NCBI GenBank assembly: GCA_947455195.1
Contig: CANGMI010000010.1
Span: 85,677-149,676 of the forward strand
DNA: 64,000 nt
Source of the DNA: Pseudomonadota bacterium
GTDB taxonomy: Bacteria > Pseudomonadota > Gammaproteobacteria > Burkholderiales > SG8-39
Direction: 5' to 3'
Shown: piece after piece, positions 1 to 10,029 of the stretch
Position numbering within the stretch: position 1 is the stretch's first letter
Layout of the letters: every line of letters begins with the position of its first letter
Notes under the pieces: model-generated
What the model saw: only the letters and a program-made list of their open reading frames with translations
Told to the model about the DNA's origin: nothing
The model's database searches: none
Translations under genes and position numbers: made by a program

Positions 1-313
1 TCATGCCCTGCAGTCCAGTTGGGATGAAACCTTGCTCGAAGTCTGGCCCTCGTGTGCCGACACCCCGTCGATCGTCCGCCTCGAATGGGCCGAACGCTGG
101 CTGCGTGAACACGCTCGCGATGCGGCACTGCTGCGTGTGCTGGGCCAGTTGTGCGTCGAGCGTGAACTCTGGGGCAAGGCCCAGAGCTACTTCGAGGCGA
201 GTCTGTCGACGCAGCCGAACCGGGTCACTCATGTCGAACTGGCGCGCCTGTTCGAACGCCTCGGTCGCGCGAGTGAGGCAGCCCTGAACTACCGCGCGGC
301 TGCCAGCCTCTAG
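1..313 (+). CDS. hemY: HemY-like TPR protein, C-terminal fragment
   Basis: Partial gene entering from the left edge; the frame starts at base 2 and leaves 103 codons before the TAG at 311-313. The residues read as a helical repeat (W, L and A spaced as in tetratricopeptide repeats, ending LFERLGRASEAALNYR), and resemble the C-terminus of HemY, an inner-membrane protein associated with heme/porphyrin synthesis. The convergent neighbour is hemF, separated by one base, which fits a heme context. The N-terminal membrane part is outside the window, so the name rests on the repeat and the neighbourhood. Confidence 0.75.
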   Translation, partial: HALQSSWDETLLEVWPSCADTPSIVRLEWAERWLREHARDAALLRVLGQLCVERELWGKAQSYFEASLSTQPNRVTHVELARLFERLGRASEAALNYRAAASL

Positions 314-314
314 T

Positions 315-1247
315 TCAGTCCGCGAGCCACTCTCGCGCCTTCAGGAATTCCTCGGTGAGTCGAGCTTCGGGCGAGCCGGCCGGCGCGTGCCAGTCGTAGC
401 GCCAGCGGGCTACCGGGGGCATCGACAGCAGGATCGACTCGGTGCGCCCGCCCGACTGCAGGCCAAAGAGCGTGCCGCGATCGAACACCAGGTTGAATTC
501 CACGTAACGGCCACGCCGGTACTCGAGGAAGTCGCGTTCGCGTTCACCATAGGGGGTATCGCGCCGTCGCTCGACAATGGGCGTGTAGGCTGTCAGGAGG
601 GCATCACCGACGCTGCGCTGCAGGGCAAAGGATCGATCAAACCCCCCTTCGGCGAAATCGTCGAAGAAGATGCCGCCGATGCCGCGGGTTTCGCCACGGT
701 GCTTCAGGAAGAAGTAGCGATCGCACCAGGCCTTGAATCGCGGGTAGTAGCTGGCATCAAAGGGGGCGAGGGCGTCGCGGCAGGTACGATGGAAGTGCAC
801 CGCGTCTTCTTCCACCGGGTAGTACGGAGTGAGGTCCATGCCGCCCCCGAACCACCAGACCGCACTCTCGTCGGCCGTGCGACCCGGTGCCACGAAAAGA
901 CGAACGTTCATGTGAACCGTGGGTACGTGCGGGTTGCGCGGGTGGAAGACCAGCGACACGCCCATGGCTTCAAAGCGCCTGCCTGCCAGTTCGGGCCGGT
1001 TGGCACTGGCCGAGGGCGGCAACGACTGGCCGAGCACGTGCGAAAACCCGATGCCGGCACGCTCGAACACACGGCCTCCCTCGAGAATCTGGCTCGAGCC
1101 TTCGCCGGCCAGCGCGGCATCGGCAGGCTTGGTCCAGGTGTCGTTGGCAAAGCGCGCTTCGCCGTCGATGTTCTCGATGGTCGTGACGATGCGGCTCTGA
1201 AGTGATTTCAGGTAGCCGATGACCGCCGACGTATCCACTGTCGTCAT
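315..1247 (-). CDS. hemF: Oxygen-dependent coproporphyrinogen III oxidase
   Basis: 310 residues, the usual length of the family. HemF decarboxylates two propionates of coproporphyrinogen III to give protoporphyrinogen IX using O2, in the cytosol. Visible family signatures are [10 protein letters not shown] (61-70), the HMNVR segment (112-116) with the conserved histidine, [10 protein letters not shown] (134-143) and [10 protein letters not shown] near 246-255. The ATG at 1245-1247 overlaps the purD stop by four bases and has GGAG six bases upstream, so the gene is last in the dusB-fis-purH-purD-hemF run. It meets hemY tail to tail. Confidence 0.96.
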   Translation of the reverse strand: MTTVDTSAVIGYLKSLQSRIVTTIENIDGEARFANDTWTKPADAALAGEGSSQILEGGRVFERAGIGFSHVLGQSLPPSASANRPELAGRRFEAMGVSLVFHPRNPHVPTVHMNVRLFVAPGRTADESAVWWFGGGMDLTPYYPVEEDAVHFHRTCRDALAPFDASYYPRFKAWCDRYFFLKHRGETRGIGGIFFDDFAEGGFDRSFALQRSVGDALLTAYTPIVERRRDTPYGERERDFLEYRRGRYVEFNLVFDRGTLFGLQSGGRTESILLSMPPVARWRYDWHAPAGSPEARLTEEFLKAREWLAD

Positions 1248-2530
1248 GATGTCTCCAATGCGCGACTGCCGATGTCACGTCTGAATTGAACACCGTCAAA
1301 GTCTATCCCCTCGATCGCCGCGTACGCGTGGCCTTGCGCCTGCCGGATATCGTCGCCGAGTGCGGTCACGCACAGCACGCGTCCACCACTGGTGAGACAT
1401 CGGCCTTCACTCGAGCGGGTGCCAGCGTGAAAGACCTGCACGAGCGGGTCATCGATCGGTTTCACGCGCACCGGATCACCCGAGCGCGGCGCGTCGGGGT
1501 AACCGGCTGCGGCCAGGACCACGCCGAGCGCCGGGCGCGGGTCCCATGCGGGCTGCACGTCGCCCAGCGTCCCATCGAGTGCGGCCTCGAGCAGGTCGAG
1601 CAGATCGCTGGTGAGACGCATCATGATGGGCTGTGTCTCGGGGTCTCCCAGGCGGCAGTTGAATTCGAGCACCTTGGGGTCACCCGCTGCGCTGATCATC
1701 AGGCCGGCATAGAGGAAGCCGCGGTAGCGGATGCCGTCGGCGGCCAGACCCGCCAGCGTTGGTGCTATCACCTCGCGCATCACGCGTTCGTGCAGCGCTG
1801 GGGTTACCACGGGGGCTGGTGAATACGCGCCCATGCCGCCCGTGTTCGGACCCTGATCATGATCGAGCAGGCGCTTGTGGTCCTGGCTTGTGGCGAGGGG
1901 CACCACGCGCAGGCCGTCGACCACGACGATGAAGCTGGCCTCTTCGCCGGCGAGAAATTCCTCGATCACGACGCGTGCGCCCGCATCGCCGAAGGCGTTG
2001 TCGACGAGCATGCGGTCGATGGCGTCATGCGCATCGGCCTCATCGAGTGCCACGACGACGCCCTTGCCCGCGGCGAGTCCGTCGGCCTTGATGACGATCG
2101 GGGCTCCCTGGCGGCGCACCCATTCATGCGCGGCCTGAGCGTCGCTGAACGTGGCGTGATGGGCGGTCGGAATGCCATGGCGAACCAGGAAGCGCTTGGC
2201 AAAGTCCTTGGAGGATTCGAGTTGCGCAGCCTCGCGCGTCGGACCGAAGATGCGCAGCCCGTGTGCCTCGAAAAGATCGACGATGCCTGCTGCCAGTGGG
2301 GCTTCGGGACCCACGACCGTGAAGTCGATACCTTCATCGATGGCCAGTTGCAGCAGCGCTTCCGGGCTTCCGCCCGGCACATTGCGTACACCCGGCTCCA
2401 CGGCCGTGCCTGCGTTGCCCGGGGCCACCAGCACCTGGGCCACGCGCGGACTGCGCGCAAGCTTCCAGGCCATCGCGTGCTCGCGTCCCCCGGAACCGAC
2501 CACCAGAACCTTCATTGACCTGCTGCTCAT
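1244..2530 (-). CDS. purD: Phosphoribosylamine-glycine ligase (GARS)
   Basis: ATP-grasp enzyme of de novo purine synthesis that joins glycine to 5-phosphoribosylamine. The 428 residues carry the N-terminal GSGGREHA loop (12-19), VGPEAPL (73-79) and the ATP-grasp element [10 protein letters not shown] (148-157). The start at 2530 is chosen because AGGAG lies five bases upstream; an internal ATG at 2515 has no good ribosome site, and a longer frame reaching 2590 would overlap purH. It follows purH by 16 bp and overlaps hemF by 4 bp, so translation is probably coupled. Confidence 0.96.
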   Translation of the reverse strand: MSSRSMKVLVVGSGGREHAMAWKLARSPRVAQVLVAPGNAGTAVEPGVRNVPGGSPEALLQLAIDEGIDFTVVGPEAPLAAGIVDLFEAHGLRIFGPTREAAQLESSKDFAKRFLVRHGIPTAHHATFSDAQAAHEWVRRQGAPIVIKADGLAAGKGVVVALDEADAHDAIDRMLVDNAFGDAGARVVIEEFLAGEEASFIVVVDGLRVVPLATSQDHKRLLDHDQGPNTGGMGAYSPAPVVTPALHERVMREVIAPTLAGLAADGIRYRGFLYAGLMISAAGDPKVLEFNCRLGDPETQPIMMRLTSDLLDLLEAALDGTLGDVQPAWDPRPALGVVLAAAGYPDAPRSGDPVRVKPIDDPLVQVFHAGTRSSEGRCLTSGGRVLCVTALGDDIRQAQGHAYAAIEGIDFDGVQFRRDIGSRALETS

Positions 2531-2546
2531 GGTGTCTCCTGGACGC

Positions 2547-4118
2547 TCAGTGCCGGAAGTGACGAACACCCGTGAAGACCATCGCGGCACCCCGCGCGTT
2601 GGCGGCCGCGATCACGCTGTCGTCGCGGATGCTGCCGCCGGGCTGAACGACCGCAGTTGCCCCACTGTCGAGAACCACTTCGAGGCCATCGGGAAAGGGA
2701 AAGAACGCGTCCGATGCCACCACCGATCCGGCGAGATCGAGCCCGGCCGCACGCGCCTTGATGGCGGCGATGCGGGCACTGTCGACCCGACTCATCTGCC
2801 CTGCACCGATACCCAGGGTGCGTCCGCCAGCAGCAAAGACGATGGCGTTCGATTTCACGAACTGCGCAACCCGCCAGGCAAAGAGCAGATCATCGACTTC
2901 AGCATCGGCTGGCGCCCGTTCGGTCACCACCTTCAGATCGTCGGCACTGACCCGATGCGCGTCGGCGTCCTGCAGGAGCAACCCGCCTCCGATGCGTTTC
3001 ATGTCGCGTTGCGTCGCACCGGCCGGTGTCGGCAGGGCGAGCAGGCGCACGTTGGGTTTGGTCGCGAAGACGGCGAGCGCTGCCTCGTCGTAGGCTGGTG
3101 CGATCACGACCTCGACGAAGCGACTGGCTACTGCGGTTGCCGTGGCTTCATCGATCGGTGCATTGAAGGCGATGATGCCGCCGAAGGCGGAGTCGGGGTC
3201 GGTCGCGAAGGCTCGCGAGTAGGCTTCGTGCGTGCTCACGGCCATCGCCGCGCCGCACGGGTTGGCATGCTTGACGATGACGCAACTGGGCGAGGGCAGT
3301 GCGCAGGCGCAGCCCCAGGCCGCATCGGCATCGGCCAGGTTGTTGTAGGACAGTTCCTTGCCCTGGATCTGACGGGCATCGACCAGCGTGCCGGCAGGGG
3401 CACCGTGGTCACGGTAGAGAGCCGCCGACTGATGCGGGTTCTCCCCATAGCGCAGGTCCTGCACCTTGGAGAACTGCAGGGTGAGCGTGTCGGGCCAGAC
3501 ATTGCGATGCCCGTCGGCCGACAGCGACGACAGATAGTTGGCAATCGCGCCGTCATACGCGGCCGTATGGGCAAAGGCCTTGCACGCCATGCGGAAGCGG
3601 GTGTCTGCGCTCACCGCACCGGACCGCGCAATTTCATCCAGTACCGCGGTGTAATCGCCCGGATCAGTGAGTATCACGACCCCGTCGTGATTCTTGGCGG
3701 CGGCGCGGATCATGGCCGGCCCCCCGATGTCGATGTTCTCGATGGCCTCGTCAAAGCGGCAATCGGGACGTGCCACGGTGGCTTCGAACGGGTAGAGGTT
3801 GACCGCGACCAGATCGATCGGCCGCCCGCCAGCCTCGCTCAGGGCTTGCAGATGATCGGCGCGATCACGACGCGCGAGGATGCCACCGTGCACCTTCGGA
3901 TGCAGTGTCTTGACGCGACCATCCAGCATTTCGGGCTCGCCGGTATAGCGTGCGACCTCGAGGACACCGATGCCGGCGCCGGCAAGCAGCGAGGCGGTCC
4001 CGCCGGTCGAGAGGATCTCGGCCCCGGTGGCAGCCAGTGCCCTTGCAAGCTCGATGGCCCCGGTCTTGTCGGAAACGCTGATGAGGGCACGCCGTATCGG
4101 CAAGGCGGACAGGGTCAT
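2547..4118 (-). CDS. purH: Bifunctional AICAR transformylase/IMP cyclohydrolase
   Basis: 523 residues, the normal full length. It catalyses the last two steps to IMP: formylation of AICAR with 10-formyl-THF, then ring closure. The N-terminal cyclohydrolase (MGS-like) domain shows STGGTA (37-42) and [12 protein letters not shown] (68-79); the conserved [14 protein letters not shown] stretch is at 127-140. The C-terminal transformylase has KHANPCG (283-289). GAGG lies seven bases before the ATG. Nine bases separate it from fis upstream. Burkholderia relatives often have ruvC after purH; here purD follows directly. Confidence 0.97.
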   Translation of the reverse strand: MTLSALPIRRALISVSDKTGAIELARALAATGAEILSTGGTASLLAGAGIGVLEVARYTGEPEMLDGRVKTLHPKVHGGILARRDRADHLQALSEAGGRPIDLVAVNLYPFEATVARPDCRFDEAIENIDIGGPAMIRAAAKNHDGVVILTDPGDYTAVLDEIARSGAVSADTRFRMACKAFAHTAAYDGAIANYLSSLSADGHRNVWPDTLTLQFSKVQDLRYGENPHQSAALYRDHGAPAGTLVDARQIQGKELSYNNLADADAAWGCACALPSPSCVIVKHANPCGAAMAVSTHEAYSRAFATDPDSAFGGIIAFNAPIDEATATAVASRFVEVVIAPAYDEAALAVFATKPNVRLLALPTPAGATQRDMKRIGGGLLLQDADAHRVSADDLKVVTERAPADAEVDDLLFAWRVAQFVKSNAIVFAAGGRTLGIGAGQMSRVDSARIAAIKARAAGLDLAGSVVASDAFFPFPDGLEVVLDSGATAVVQPGGSIRDDSVIAAANARGAAMVFTGVRHFRH

Positions 4119-4127
4119 CGGGCGGCC

Positions 4128-4370
4128 TCAGAGCTTGATCTGCAGATGCTGGATTTTCTTGCGCAGGGTGCTTCGGGTGATGCCGAGCATCTCCGCTGCA
4201 ACGGTCTGGTTGCCCTGGGCATGCGCCAGCACCGTTTCGATCATGGGCTTTTCAACGCTTTTGAGGACCATGTCATGGATCGCCACCGGCTTGGCGCCGT
4301 CGAGATCCTTGAAGTAGTGCTCGATGGCCTGTCGTACGCAGGCAGCAAGTTCGGTCGTCGAGGGCTTCAT
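4128..4370 (-). CDS. fis: Fis-type nucleoid DNA-binding protein
   Basis: 80 residues ending in a Fis-class helix-turn-helix (about residues 51-75: QGNQTVAAEML, then GITRSTLRKK). Fis dimers bend DNA and activate rRNA and other growth-linked promoters. As in many proteobacteria the gene is directly downstream of dusB; its ATG overlaps the dusB stop by 4 bp. The family member is short (enteric Fis has 98 residues), as is usual in betaproteobacteria. Confident as a Fis-family regulator; functional equivalence to enteric Fis is inferred. Confidence 0.93.
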   Translation of the reverse strand: MKPSTTELAACVRQAIEHYFKDLDGAKPVAIHDMVLKSVEKPMIETVLAHAQGNQTVAAEMLGITRSTLRKKIQHLQIKL

Positions 4371-5437
4371 GCGAGCGCGCTCTCCCGGTGGGCCGCGCGG
4401 GCGACGGCAGTGTCGGATGCAAGGTCGGAACGAATGTCGATCGGCGCGGCTGCGCTCGCAATCCGGGCCGACCCTTCGAGACGATCGAACCAGTTCGTGA
4501 TCGTTGCGCGCTGCTCGGCGTATGAGTCCATCCGGTTGAAGCGCTCCCTGAATGCCGTCGAGTCGGGCAGGTCCTTCACGTACCAGCCCGCATGCTTGCG
4601 TGCGATGCGAGCGCCCAGGTCACTGCCGTAGAGCAGGTGCAGTTCTTCCAGATGCTCGAGCAGGACCGCACGAATTTCCTCCAGGGATGCAGGCGCCGCC
4701 CGGGTGCCGGTTGCCAGTTCCTCGGCAATTTCGCGAAAGAGCCAGGGTCTGCCCTGGGCCCCTCGCCCGATCATCACCCCGTCGGCGCCGGTGTGCTGCA
4801 GCACCTGCCGTGCGCGCTCGGGCGAATCGATGTCTCCGTTGGCGATGACCGGCAGTCCAGTCGCTGCCTTCACTCCTGCAATGGTGTCATATTCGGCCGA
4901 GCCTCGAAACCCGCAGGCACGCGTGCGGCCGTGCAGGGCCAGCAACTGGATGCCTGATGCCTCGGCGATGCGTGCGATCTGCAGCGCATTGCGATTGTTT
5001 TCATCCCAGCCGGTGCGGAACTTCAGCGTGACAGGTACATCGACTGCCGACACGACGGCTTCGAGAATGCGTGCCACCAGCGTTTCGTCGCGAAGCAGTG
5101 CCGAACCGGCTGCCTTGTTGCAGACCTTCTTGGCCGGACACCCCATGTTGATGTCGATGATGTCCGCCCCTTCGCCGGCGTTGAAGCGCGCCGCTTCGGC
5201 CATGGCTTGCGGGTCGTTGCCGACGATCTGAACCGATATCGGGCCGGTCTCGCCATCATGGTTGCGGCGTCGACGTGACTTCTCGGTATCGCGCAACTGC
5301 CTGCCGACCCCCACCATCTCGGAGATGGCAAGGCCCGCGCCGTAGCGCCGGCACAGACGCCGCCAGGCGCGATCCGACACACCGGCCATCGGGGCAACGA
5401 ATAGGCCATTCTTCAGCAGGTGGGAACCGATTCGCAT
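4367..5437 (-). CDS. dusB: tRNA-dihydrouridine synthase B
   Basis: FMN-dependent TIM-barrel enzyme that reduces uridine to dihydrouridine in tRNA D-loops. From the start at 5437 the protein has 356 residues with APMAGVSDRAWR (15-26) and NMGCPAKKV (98-106), whose Cys100 is the expected catalytic acid, then LHGRTR and IGRGAQGRPW. The upstream 33 codons of the open frame look non-coding, so the internal ATG matching the family N-terminus is used. It heads the fis-purH-purD-hemF run; 76 bp separate it from ubiH. A TATACA at 5499-5504 (minus) could be a -10, but I see no partner -35. Confidence 0.94.
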   Translation of the reverse strand: MRIGSHLLKNGLFVAPMAGVSDRAWRRLCRRYGAGLAISEMVGVGRQLRDTEKSRRRRNHDGETGPISVQIVGNDPQAMAEAARFNAGEGADIIDINMGCPAKKVCNKAAGSALLRDETLVARILEAVVSAVDVPVTLKFRTGWDENNRNALQIARIAEASGIQLLALHGRTRACGFRGSAEYDTIAGVKAATGLPVIANGDIDSPERARQVLQHTGADGVMIGRGAQGRPWLFREIAEELATGTRAAPASLEEIRAVLLEHLEELHLLYGSDLGARIARKHAGWYVKDLPDSTAFRERFNRMDSYAEQRATITNWFDRLEGSARIASAAAPIDIRSDLASDTAVARAAHRESALA

Positions 5438-5513
5438 GGGCACTCGGAGCGTCGAACCGGGTCGCACAACCGGCCGGATCAGGCAGCGGGAGGCGGATTG
5501 TATAACGAAAGAA

Positions 5514-6794
5514 TCAGGGGATCGCGCGCGCGCCAAGCATCATTCGGCGGGCGAGAAAGCGTCGGGCCGGTGGGCAGCGATCGAGCAGCTCCAGGGCAAT
5601 GCCGCGAACGCGCGCGGGCAGCGTGGCGCCGGGGCCAGCGCCGGTACCCGTGCCGAAGCGAAAGACGAGTGCCAGTGCATCGGTGAGCCCCAGCGTGACC
5701 CGACGGTCGAACTGTCTGGAGCGTTCGTAATGCGCGATGAAGCGCGCCGAGCCCGGGTCGGCCAACGGATCTGATGCTGCCTGCAACGCCAGAACGAGCG
5801 CGTCACGCAAACCCAGGTTGAGACCCTGGCCTGCAACCGGGTGCAGCGTCTGGGCAGCGTTGCCGATGCGCAGCACCCGATGACCGCCGGCGCTGCTGCG
5901 TCGACTGGTAATCGGCTGGGTCTGTCGTTCGCCTGGAGATTCGAACCGCCCCAGGTCGGTGCCGAACGCTTCGGTGAGCGCTGCGATGAAGCGTGCGTCG
6001 TCCGTACCAACAAGGCTCGCGGCCTTGCCGGCGGGCAGCGTCCAGACGAGCGCGTGCTGCTCGCCATGAGGCAGCAGGGCAATCGGGCCATCGGCTGTGA
6101 ATCGCTCCCACGCCACGCCCCGGTGGCCTCGCTCGCTGCGGATCGCACACACGATCGCCGCCTGGCCGAAGTCGCGTACTGCTGTCGAAGGGGTTGTGCG
6201 CCGTGCGCCAACGGGCGCGGTGTCGTGTTCGCGGGCAACGCTCTTGCCGCCATCAGCCAGTACCAGGAGACGGACAGTGACCTCGGAGGCGGTGCCATCG
6301 ACCCCTTCCCAGGAGACCCGTACCGAGGACGCCTCGGCATGCCAGTCCGTCACGACTCCGCTCAGGTGTTGAACCTGCGGCGCACAGGTGTCGATGCCCG
6401 CGGCAAGCTGGCGCGACAGGTCCGCGAGTTCGATCACCCGGCCGAGCGCGGTCAGTCCGTGCTCGGTGGCATGCATGAGGGTGCGTCCGGGGGCGTTGCG
6501 CTGTGACACGTGCACGGTCTTGATCGGCGTGGCTGTCGCCGCGTCGATGGGGGCCAGTGATTCGCACAGCGCGAACGAGGGCTCCGACAGCGCAATCGGG
6601 CGAAAGCCCGTATTCGGGCCCGATTCGATCGGGGCGATCAGACAGGCCCGGATACCGCGACGTGCGAGGAGACGTGCCAGCACAAGGCCCACCGGTCCGC
6701 CGCCCGCGATTGCGATGTCGAATGGGGCGTGCGGCGCAGTCGGCCCGGAACCCGTGCAGGAGGCCTGTGCAGACGCTGGCGACGTGGTGACCAT
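5514..6794 (-). CDS. ubiH: UbiH-type FAD-dependent ubiquinone hydroxylase
   Basis: 426-residue class A flavin monooxygenase. The Rossmann glycine motif GGGPVGLVLA is at 31-40 and the second FAD motif, near 309-332, reads GNAAQTLHPVAGQGLNLG. The GNAAQTLHP wording, instead of GDAAHT, is what I associate with true UbiH, which hydroxylates C1 of the ubiquinone ring. A roughly 24-residue N-terminal extension precedes the Rossmann strand. It follows pepP by 6 bp, the same pepP-ubiH order as in enteric bacteria. A second family member lies at 27398-28681. Confidence 0.85.
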   Translation of the reverse strand: MVTTSPASAQASCTGSGPTAPHAPFDIAIAGGGPVGLVLARLLARRGIRACLIAPIESGPNTGFRPIALSEPSFALCESLAPIDAATATPIKTVHVSQRNAPGRTLMHATEHGLTALGRVIELADLSRQLAAGIDTCAPQVQHLSGVVTDWHAEASSVRVSWEGVDGTASEVTVRLLVLADGGKSVAREHDTAPVGARRTTPSTAVRDFGQAAIVCAIRSERGHRGVAWERFTADGPIALLPHGEQHALVWTLPAGKAASLVGTDDARFIAALTEAFGTDLGRFESPGERQTQPITSRRSSAGGHRVLRIGNAAQTLHPVAGQGLNLGLRDALVLALQAASDPLADPGSARFIAHYERSRQFDRRVTLGLTDALALVFRFGTGTGAGPGATLPARVRGIALELLDRCPPARRFLARRMMLGARAIP

Positions 6795-6800
6795 CGTGTG

Positions 6801-8111
6801 TCAGTCTGTACCCGAACGCATCAGCGCTTCGATCGCTTCGATCGACTTCGGAACGCCTGCGGTGAGGATCTCGCAGCCCCCGGGTGTCACGACCACATCA
6901 TCCTCGATGCGTACGCCAATGTTCCAGAAGGCTTCGGGTACACCCGCTGCCGGCCGGATGTAACAGCCCGGTTCCACCGTGAGGGTCATGCCTTCACGCA
7001 GCGGACGCCATTGTCCGGCCTCGCGATAGTCACCGACGTCGTGCACGTCGAGGCCGAGCCAGTGCCCGGTCCGGTGCATGTAGAAGCGTCGATAGTCGCC
7101 CGATTCGATCACGGCTTCGGGGGTGCCCTCGCAAAGCCCGAGGTCGATGAATCCGCGCACCAGCACATCGACAGCTGCCTGATGCGGTTCGTCCCAGCTT
7201 CGACCCGGAGCCACGGCAGCGATGGCCGCGTGCTGGGCGGCGAGCACGAGGTCGTAGATGTCGCGCTGCGGCCCGGAAAAGCGTCCGTTCACCGGGAAGG
7301 TGCGGGTGATGTCCGATGCATAACCATCGAGTTCGCAGCCCGCGTCGATGAGCAGCAGGTCGCCATCGCGCAGCACGGCATTGTTCTCGCGGTAGTGCAG
7401 CACGCAGGCATTGGCGCCGCCGGCGACGATCGACGTGTAGGCCGGAAACTGCGAGCCGCGTCGCCGGAATTCATGCAGCAGTTCGGCTTCGATCTCGTAT
7501 TCCATGCGTCCGGGCGCGGTGAGTCGCATCGCGCGAATGTGCGCATCGGCCGAGATGTCCGCGGCCTTGCGCATCGTGGCCAGTTCGTGCGCGTCCTTCA
7601 GCAGGCGCATGTCGTCGAGCAGGCTGCGTACATCGGTGAGGGTGGCGGGTGCCCGGATGCCGGTGCGCGCCATGCCGCGAACCTCGTTGAGCCATCCGAA
7701 GACCCGCGCGTCCCAGCCGCGATCGGCGCCAGCCGGATAGAGCAGTCGAGGCTGATCGGCGATGAGCGAGGGCATCTGCGCATCGAGTTCGTCGATGCTG
7801 AAGGTTTCATCCATGCCCAGTGCTTCACGGGCCGCCTCGAAGCCGAGCCGGTACCCGTCCCAGATCTCGCGCTCCTCGTCCTTGTCGCGGCAGAACAGGA
7901 TCTGGCGCGGCCGCTCGCCGCCGACGAGTACCAGCACGGCCTGGGGTTCGCCGAATCCGGTGAGGTAGTGGAAGTAGCTGTCGAAGCGGTACGGGAAGTC
8001 GCTGTCGCGGTTGCGCGCCACTTCCGGGGCGGTCGGGATGACCGCGATGCCCTCACCGATCGTTTCCAGGAGGCGCGCGCGGCGCTGGCTGAAGGGGGTA
8101 TCGCGGGTCAT
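6801..8111 (-). CDS. pepP: Xaa-Pro aminopeptidase P
   Basis: 436-residue M24B metallopeptidase that removes N-terminal residues preceding proline. All five dimetal ligands are recognisable: D256 (LLIDAG), D267 (ASDITRT), H350 (RTGHWLG), E380 (LTVEPG) and E403 (GVRIED), only three or four positions from the E. coli numbering. The start at 8111 is chosen because it gives the family N-terminus (SQRRARLLE) and overlaps the murU stop by 4 bp; the longer open frame reads through murU. ubiH follows at 6 bp. Confidence 0.95.
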   Translation of the reverse strand: MTRDTPFSQRRARLLETIGEGIAVIPTAPEVARNRDSDFPYRFDSYFHYLTGFGEPQAVLVLVGGERPRQILFCRDKDEEREIWDGYRLGFEAAREALGMDETFSIDELDAQMPSLIADQPRLLYPAGADRGWDARVFGWLNEVRGMARTGIRAPATLTDVRSLLDDMRLLKDAHELATMRKAADISADAHIRAMRLTAPGRMEYEIEAELLHEFRRRGSQFPAYTSIVAGGANACVLHYRENNAVLRDGDLLLIDAGCELDGYASDITRTFPVNGRFSGPQRDIYDLVLAAQHAAIAAVAPGRSWDEPHQAAVDVLVRGFIDLGLCEGTPEAVIESGDYRRFYMHRTGHWLGLDVHDVGDYREAGQWRPLREGMTLTVEPGCYIRPAAGVPEAFWNIGVRIEDDVVVTPGGCEILTAGVPKSIEAIEALMRSGTD

Positions 8112-8833
8112 GGCGTGAGGAGTCCGATAGGCGAGGATTGATTCTGCGGCAAGCGCGCGCTCCGTGCATGTGCCATGTCGGCCGCGGCAAGGCGCTCCGG
8201 GGTGCCGATGTCCGACCACAGCCCATGATGGTGCTCGCCGGTCACCGCGCGGCGGGCCATTGCCTCGCGCAAGAGCGGTGCGAGGGGCGCGGGTTGCCCG
8301 GGTTCGATGCCATCGAGGAGGCGGCTTCGATAGAGCCCGATGCCGGCAAAGGTGAGGCGGGCACCACCGTCGAGCGAAAAGTCGCCCTGCGGATGCTGTG
8401 GCGGGTTGGCGACCATCACCAGGTGTGCATCGATGTGGGGCTCCAGCGACGCGGCCCGCTCGAGGAGACGCGCAAACGGGTAGTCGCACAGGATGTCTGC
8501 GTTCACGGCAATGAAGCGCTCGCCCAGGTGTTCGAGCGCACGGGCCAGACCCCCGGCCGTTTCGAGGGCCGGGTTTTCGGGGGACCAGATGATGCGGGCG
8601 CCCAGGCGCTTTCCGTCGCCCAGATGCGCTTCAATCTGCTCGCCGAGCCAGGCGTGGTTGATCACGAGACGTGTGATGCCCGCGGCCACGAGGTTGTCGA
8701 TCATGCGTTCGATCAGGGTACGCCCGCCGACCGCCAGCAGGGGTTTCGGCGTGTGATCGGTGAGTGGCCGCATGCGCGCACCGCGCCCGGCTGCAAGGAT
8801 CATCGCGGCAGGGGTCAGGGCGGCAGGTGTCAT
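8108..8833 (-). CDS. murU: N-acetylmuramate alpha-1-phosphate uridylyltransferase
   Basis: 241-residue nucleotidyltransferase with the sugar-1-phosphate signature MILAAGRGARMRPLT near the N-terminus and a conserved lysine in TPKPLL. MurU converts MurNAc-1-P plus UTP to UDP-MurNAc in the cell-wall recycling shortcut that bypasses de novo UDP-MurNAc synthesis. The partner kinase amgK is immediately upstream (28 bp gap), which decides MurU over other pyrophosphorylases. The start at 8833 follows the amgK stop; an extended frame would run deep into amgK. No clear ribosome site is visible, so coupling with amgK is possible. Confidence 0.92.
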   Translation of the reverse strand: MTPAALTPAAMILAAGRGARMRPLTDHTPKPLLAVGGRTLIERMIDNLVAAGITRLVINHAWLGEQIEAHLGDGKRLGARIIWSPENPALETAGGLARALEHLGERFIAVNADILCDYPFARLLERAASLEPHIDAHLVMVANPPQHPQGDFSLDGGARLTFAGIGLYRSRLLDGIEPGQPAPLAPLLREAMARRAVTGEHHHGLWSDIGTPERLAAADMAHARSARLPQNQSSPIGLLTP

Positions 8834-8861
8834 CGGCTGGCTCGCGTCGTGGCCTGCGGGT

Positions 8862-9932
8862 TCAGAAAGTGAGCCCGGTGCCCGGTTCGCGCGCTTCGAT
8901 GCGATCGATGAGCGCCGCCAGACCGCCGAACGCGCCGTAGCGTCCGGCCACCCCGCGGACGTAGCGAAGGAAACGCGGTGCATCTCGCAGGTAGTCGGGC
9001 TTGCCATCGCGGTGCTGCAGTCGGGCGAAGATGCCGAGTACTTTCAGGTGCCGTTGCAGGCCCATCCACTCGAACACGCGGTAGAACTCGCCGAAGTCGG
9101 CATCCACCGGGAGGCCTGCCTTGCGCGCCTGCTCCCAGTAGCGGATGGTCCAGTCGATCACCTGGGCTTCCGGCCACGAGATGAAGGCATCCCGAAAGAG
9201 CGACACCAGGTCGTAGGTGATCGGGCCTTCGACGGCATCCTGAAAGTCGAGGATACCCGGGTTCGGATGCGAGATCATCAGGTTGCGCGGCATGTAGTCG
9301 CGGTGCACCCAGACCCGTGGTTGCGCGAGCGCCGAGGCGATGAGCGTGGCAAACACCGGTTCGAGCATGGCCCGGATGCCGGGCGCTTCGGCGATGCCGA
9401 GATGTTCTCCCAGATACCACTGCGGAAAGAGATCGAGTTCGCGCCGCAGCAGTGCCGCGTCATAGGGAGGCAGCACCCCGGGGCGAGACGCACATTGCCA
9501 TTGCACCAGTGCGTCGATGGCGGCAGCGTAGAGAGCGTCGACCCGGGCGGTCGGTGGCGAGGCGCTCCCGTCGCCTGACACCGCGGCAGCCTCGTCCTTC
9601 ATGGCCGCGAGGAAGGTCTGGTGGCCCAGGTCGGTCAGTAGCAGGAACCCCTGTTCGAGGTTCGCTCCAAGGACCTGCGGTGCGTTCAGGCCTGCGTCGG
9701 CGATCAGGCCGGCAACGGTCACGAAGGGGCGGCAGTCCTCGCGCTCGGGGGGCGCGTCCATCGCGATGAGGGTGTTGCCGTCATCGAACTGGATCCTGAA
9801 GTACCGTCGAAAGCTCGCATCCGCCGAAGCCGGTGCGATCGACCACGTGCGCCCCGGGTGGCACGCGTCGATCCATTCACGCAGGGCTGCGAGTCGGGGG
9901 TCATGCGGAATGCGGGAAGCGTCAACAGGCAT
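8862..9932 (-). CDS. amgK: Anomeric MurNAc/GlcNAc kinase
   Basis: 356-residue aminoglycoside-phosphotransferase-like kinase. It phosphorylates C1 of MurNAc (and GlcNAc) to feed MurU in peptidoglycan recycling. The catalytic loop VHRDYMPRNL is at 209-218, with the catalytic Asp211, and the metal-binding LDFQDA at 228-233. The start at 9932 gives the typical short N-terminus; the longer frame to 10031 would overlap the divergent lptD start. The arrangement lptD-surA facing amgK-murU is conserved in pseudomonads and many betaproteobacteria, linking wall recycling to the envelope genes. Ninety-seven bases separate the two start codons. Confidence 0.93.
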   Translation of the reverse strand: MPVDASRIPHDPRLAALREWIDACHPGRTWSIAPASADASFRRYFRIQFDDGNTLIAMDAPPEREDCRPFVTVAGLIADAGLNAPQVLGANLEQGFLLLTDLGHQTFLAAMKDEAAAVSGDGSASPPTARVDALYAAAIDALVQWQCASRPGVLPPYDAALLRRELDLFPQWYLGEHLGIAEAPGIRAMLEPVFATLIASALAQPRVWVHRDYMPRNLMISHPNPGILDFQDAVEGPITYDLVSLFRDAFISWPEAQVIDWTIRYWEQARKAGLPVDADFGEFYRVFEWMGLQRHLKVLGIFARLQHRDGKPDYLRDAPRFLRYVRGVAGRYGAFGGLAALIDRIEAREPGTGLTF

Positions 9933-9959
9933 GGGGCAGCTACCATGGGCGGGCCGGGT

Positions 9960-9965
9960 TAGAAT
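9960..9965 (+). promoter_or_regulatory. Candidate -10 box for lptD
   Basis: TAGAAT at 9960-9965 lies in the 97-bp divergent region between amgK and lptD, about 65 bp before the lptD ATG. No convincing -35 is visible at 16-18 bp. The same TAGAAT word occurs before the gene at 27398 and before rpe, so it may be the usual -10 form in this genome. Confidence 0.4.
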
Positions 9966-10029
9966 CCGATGCGGACGATGGCGGGTCCGCCTGCCGATCG
10001 CCCGGCCAGCCGATATCCAGCGCGACGAC

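Noticed and set aside
2172..4631. 819-codon plus-strand open frame across purD, purH and fis
   Set aside because: Arg/Gly/His-rich, no family resemblance, antisense to recognisable genes; a typical shadow frame of high-GC DNA.
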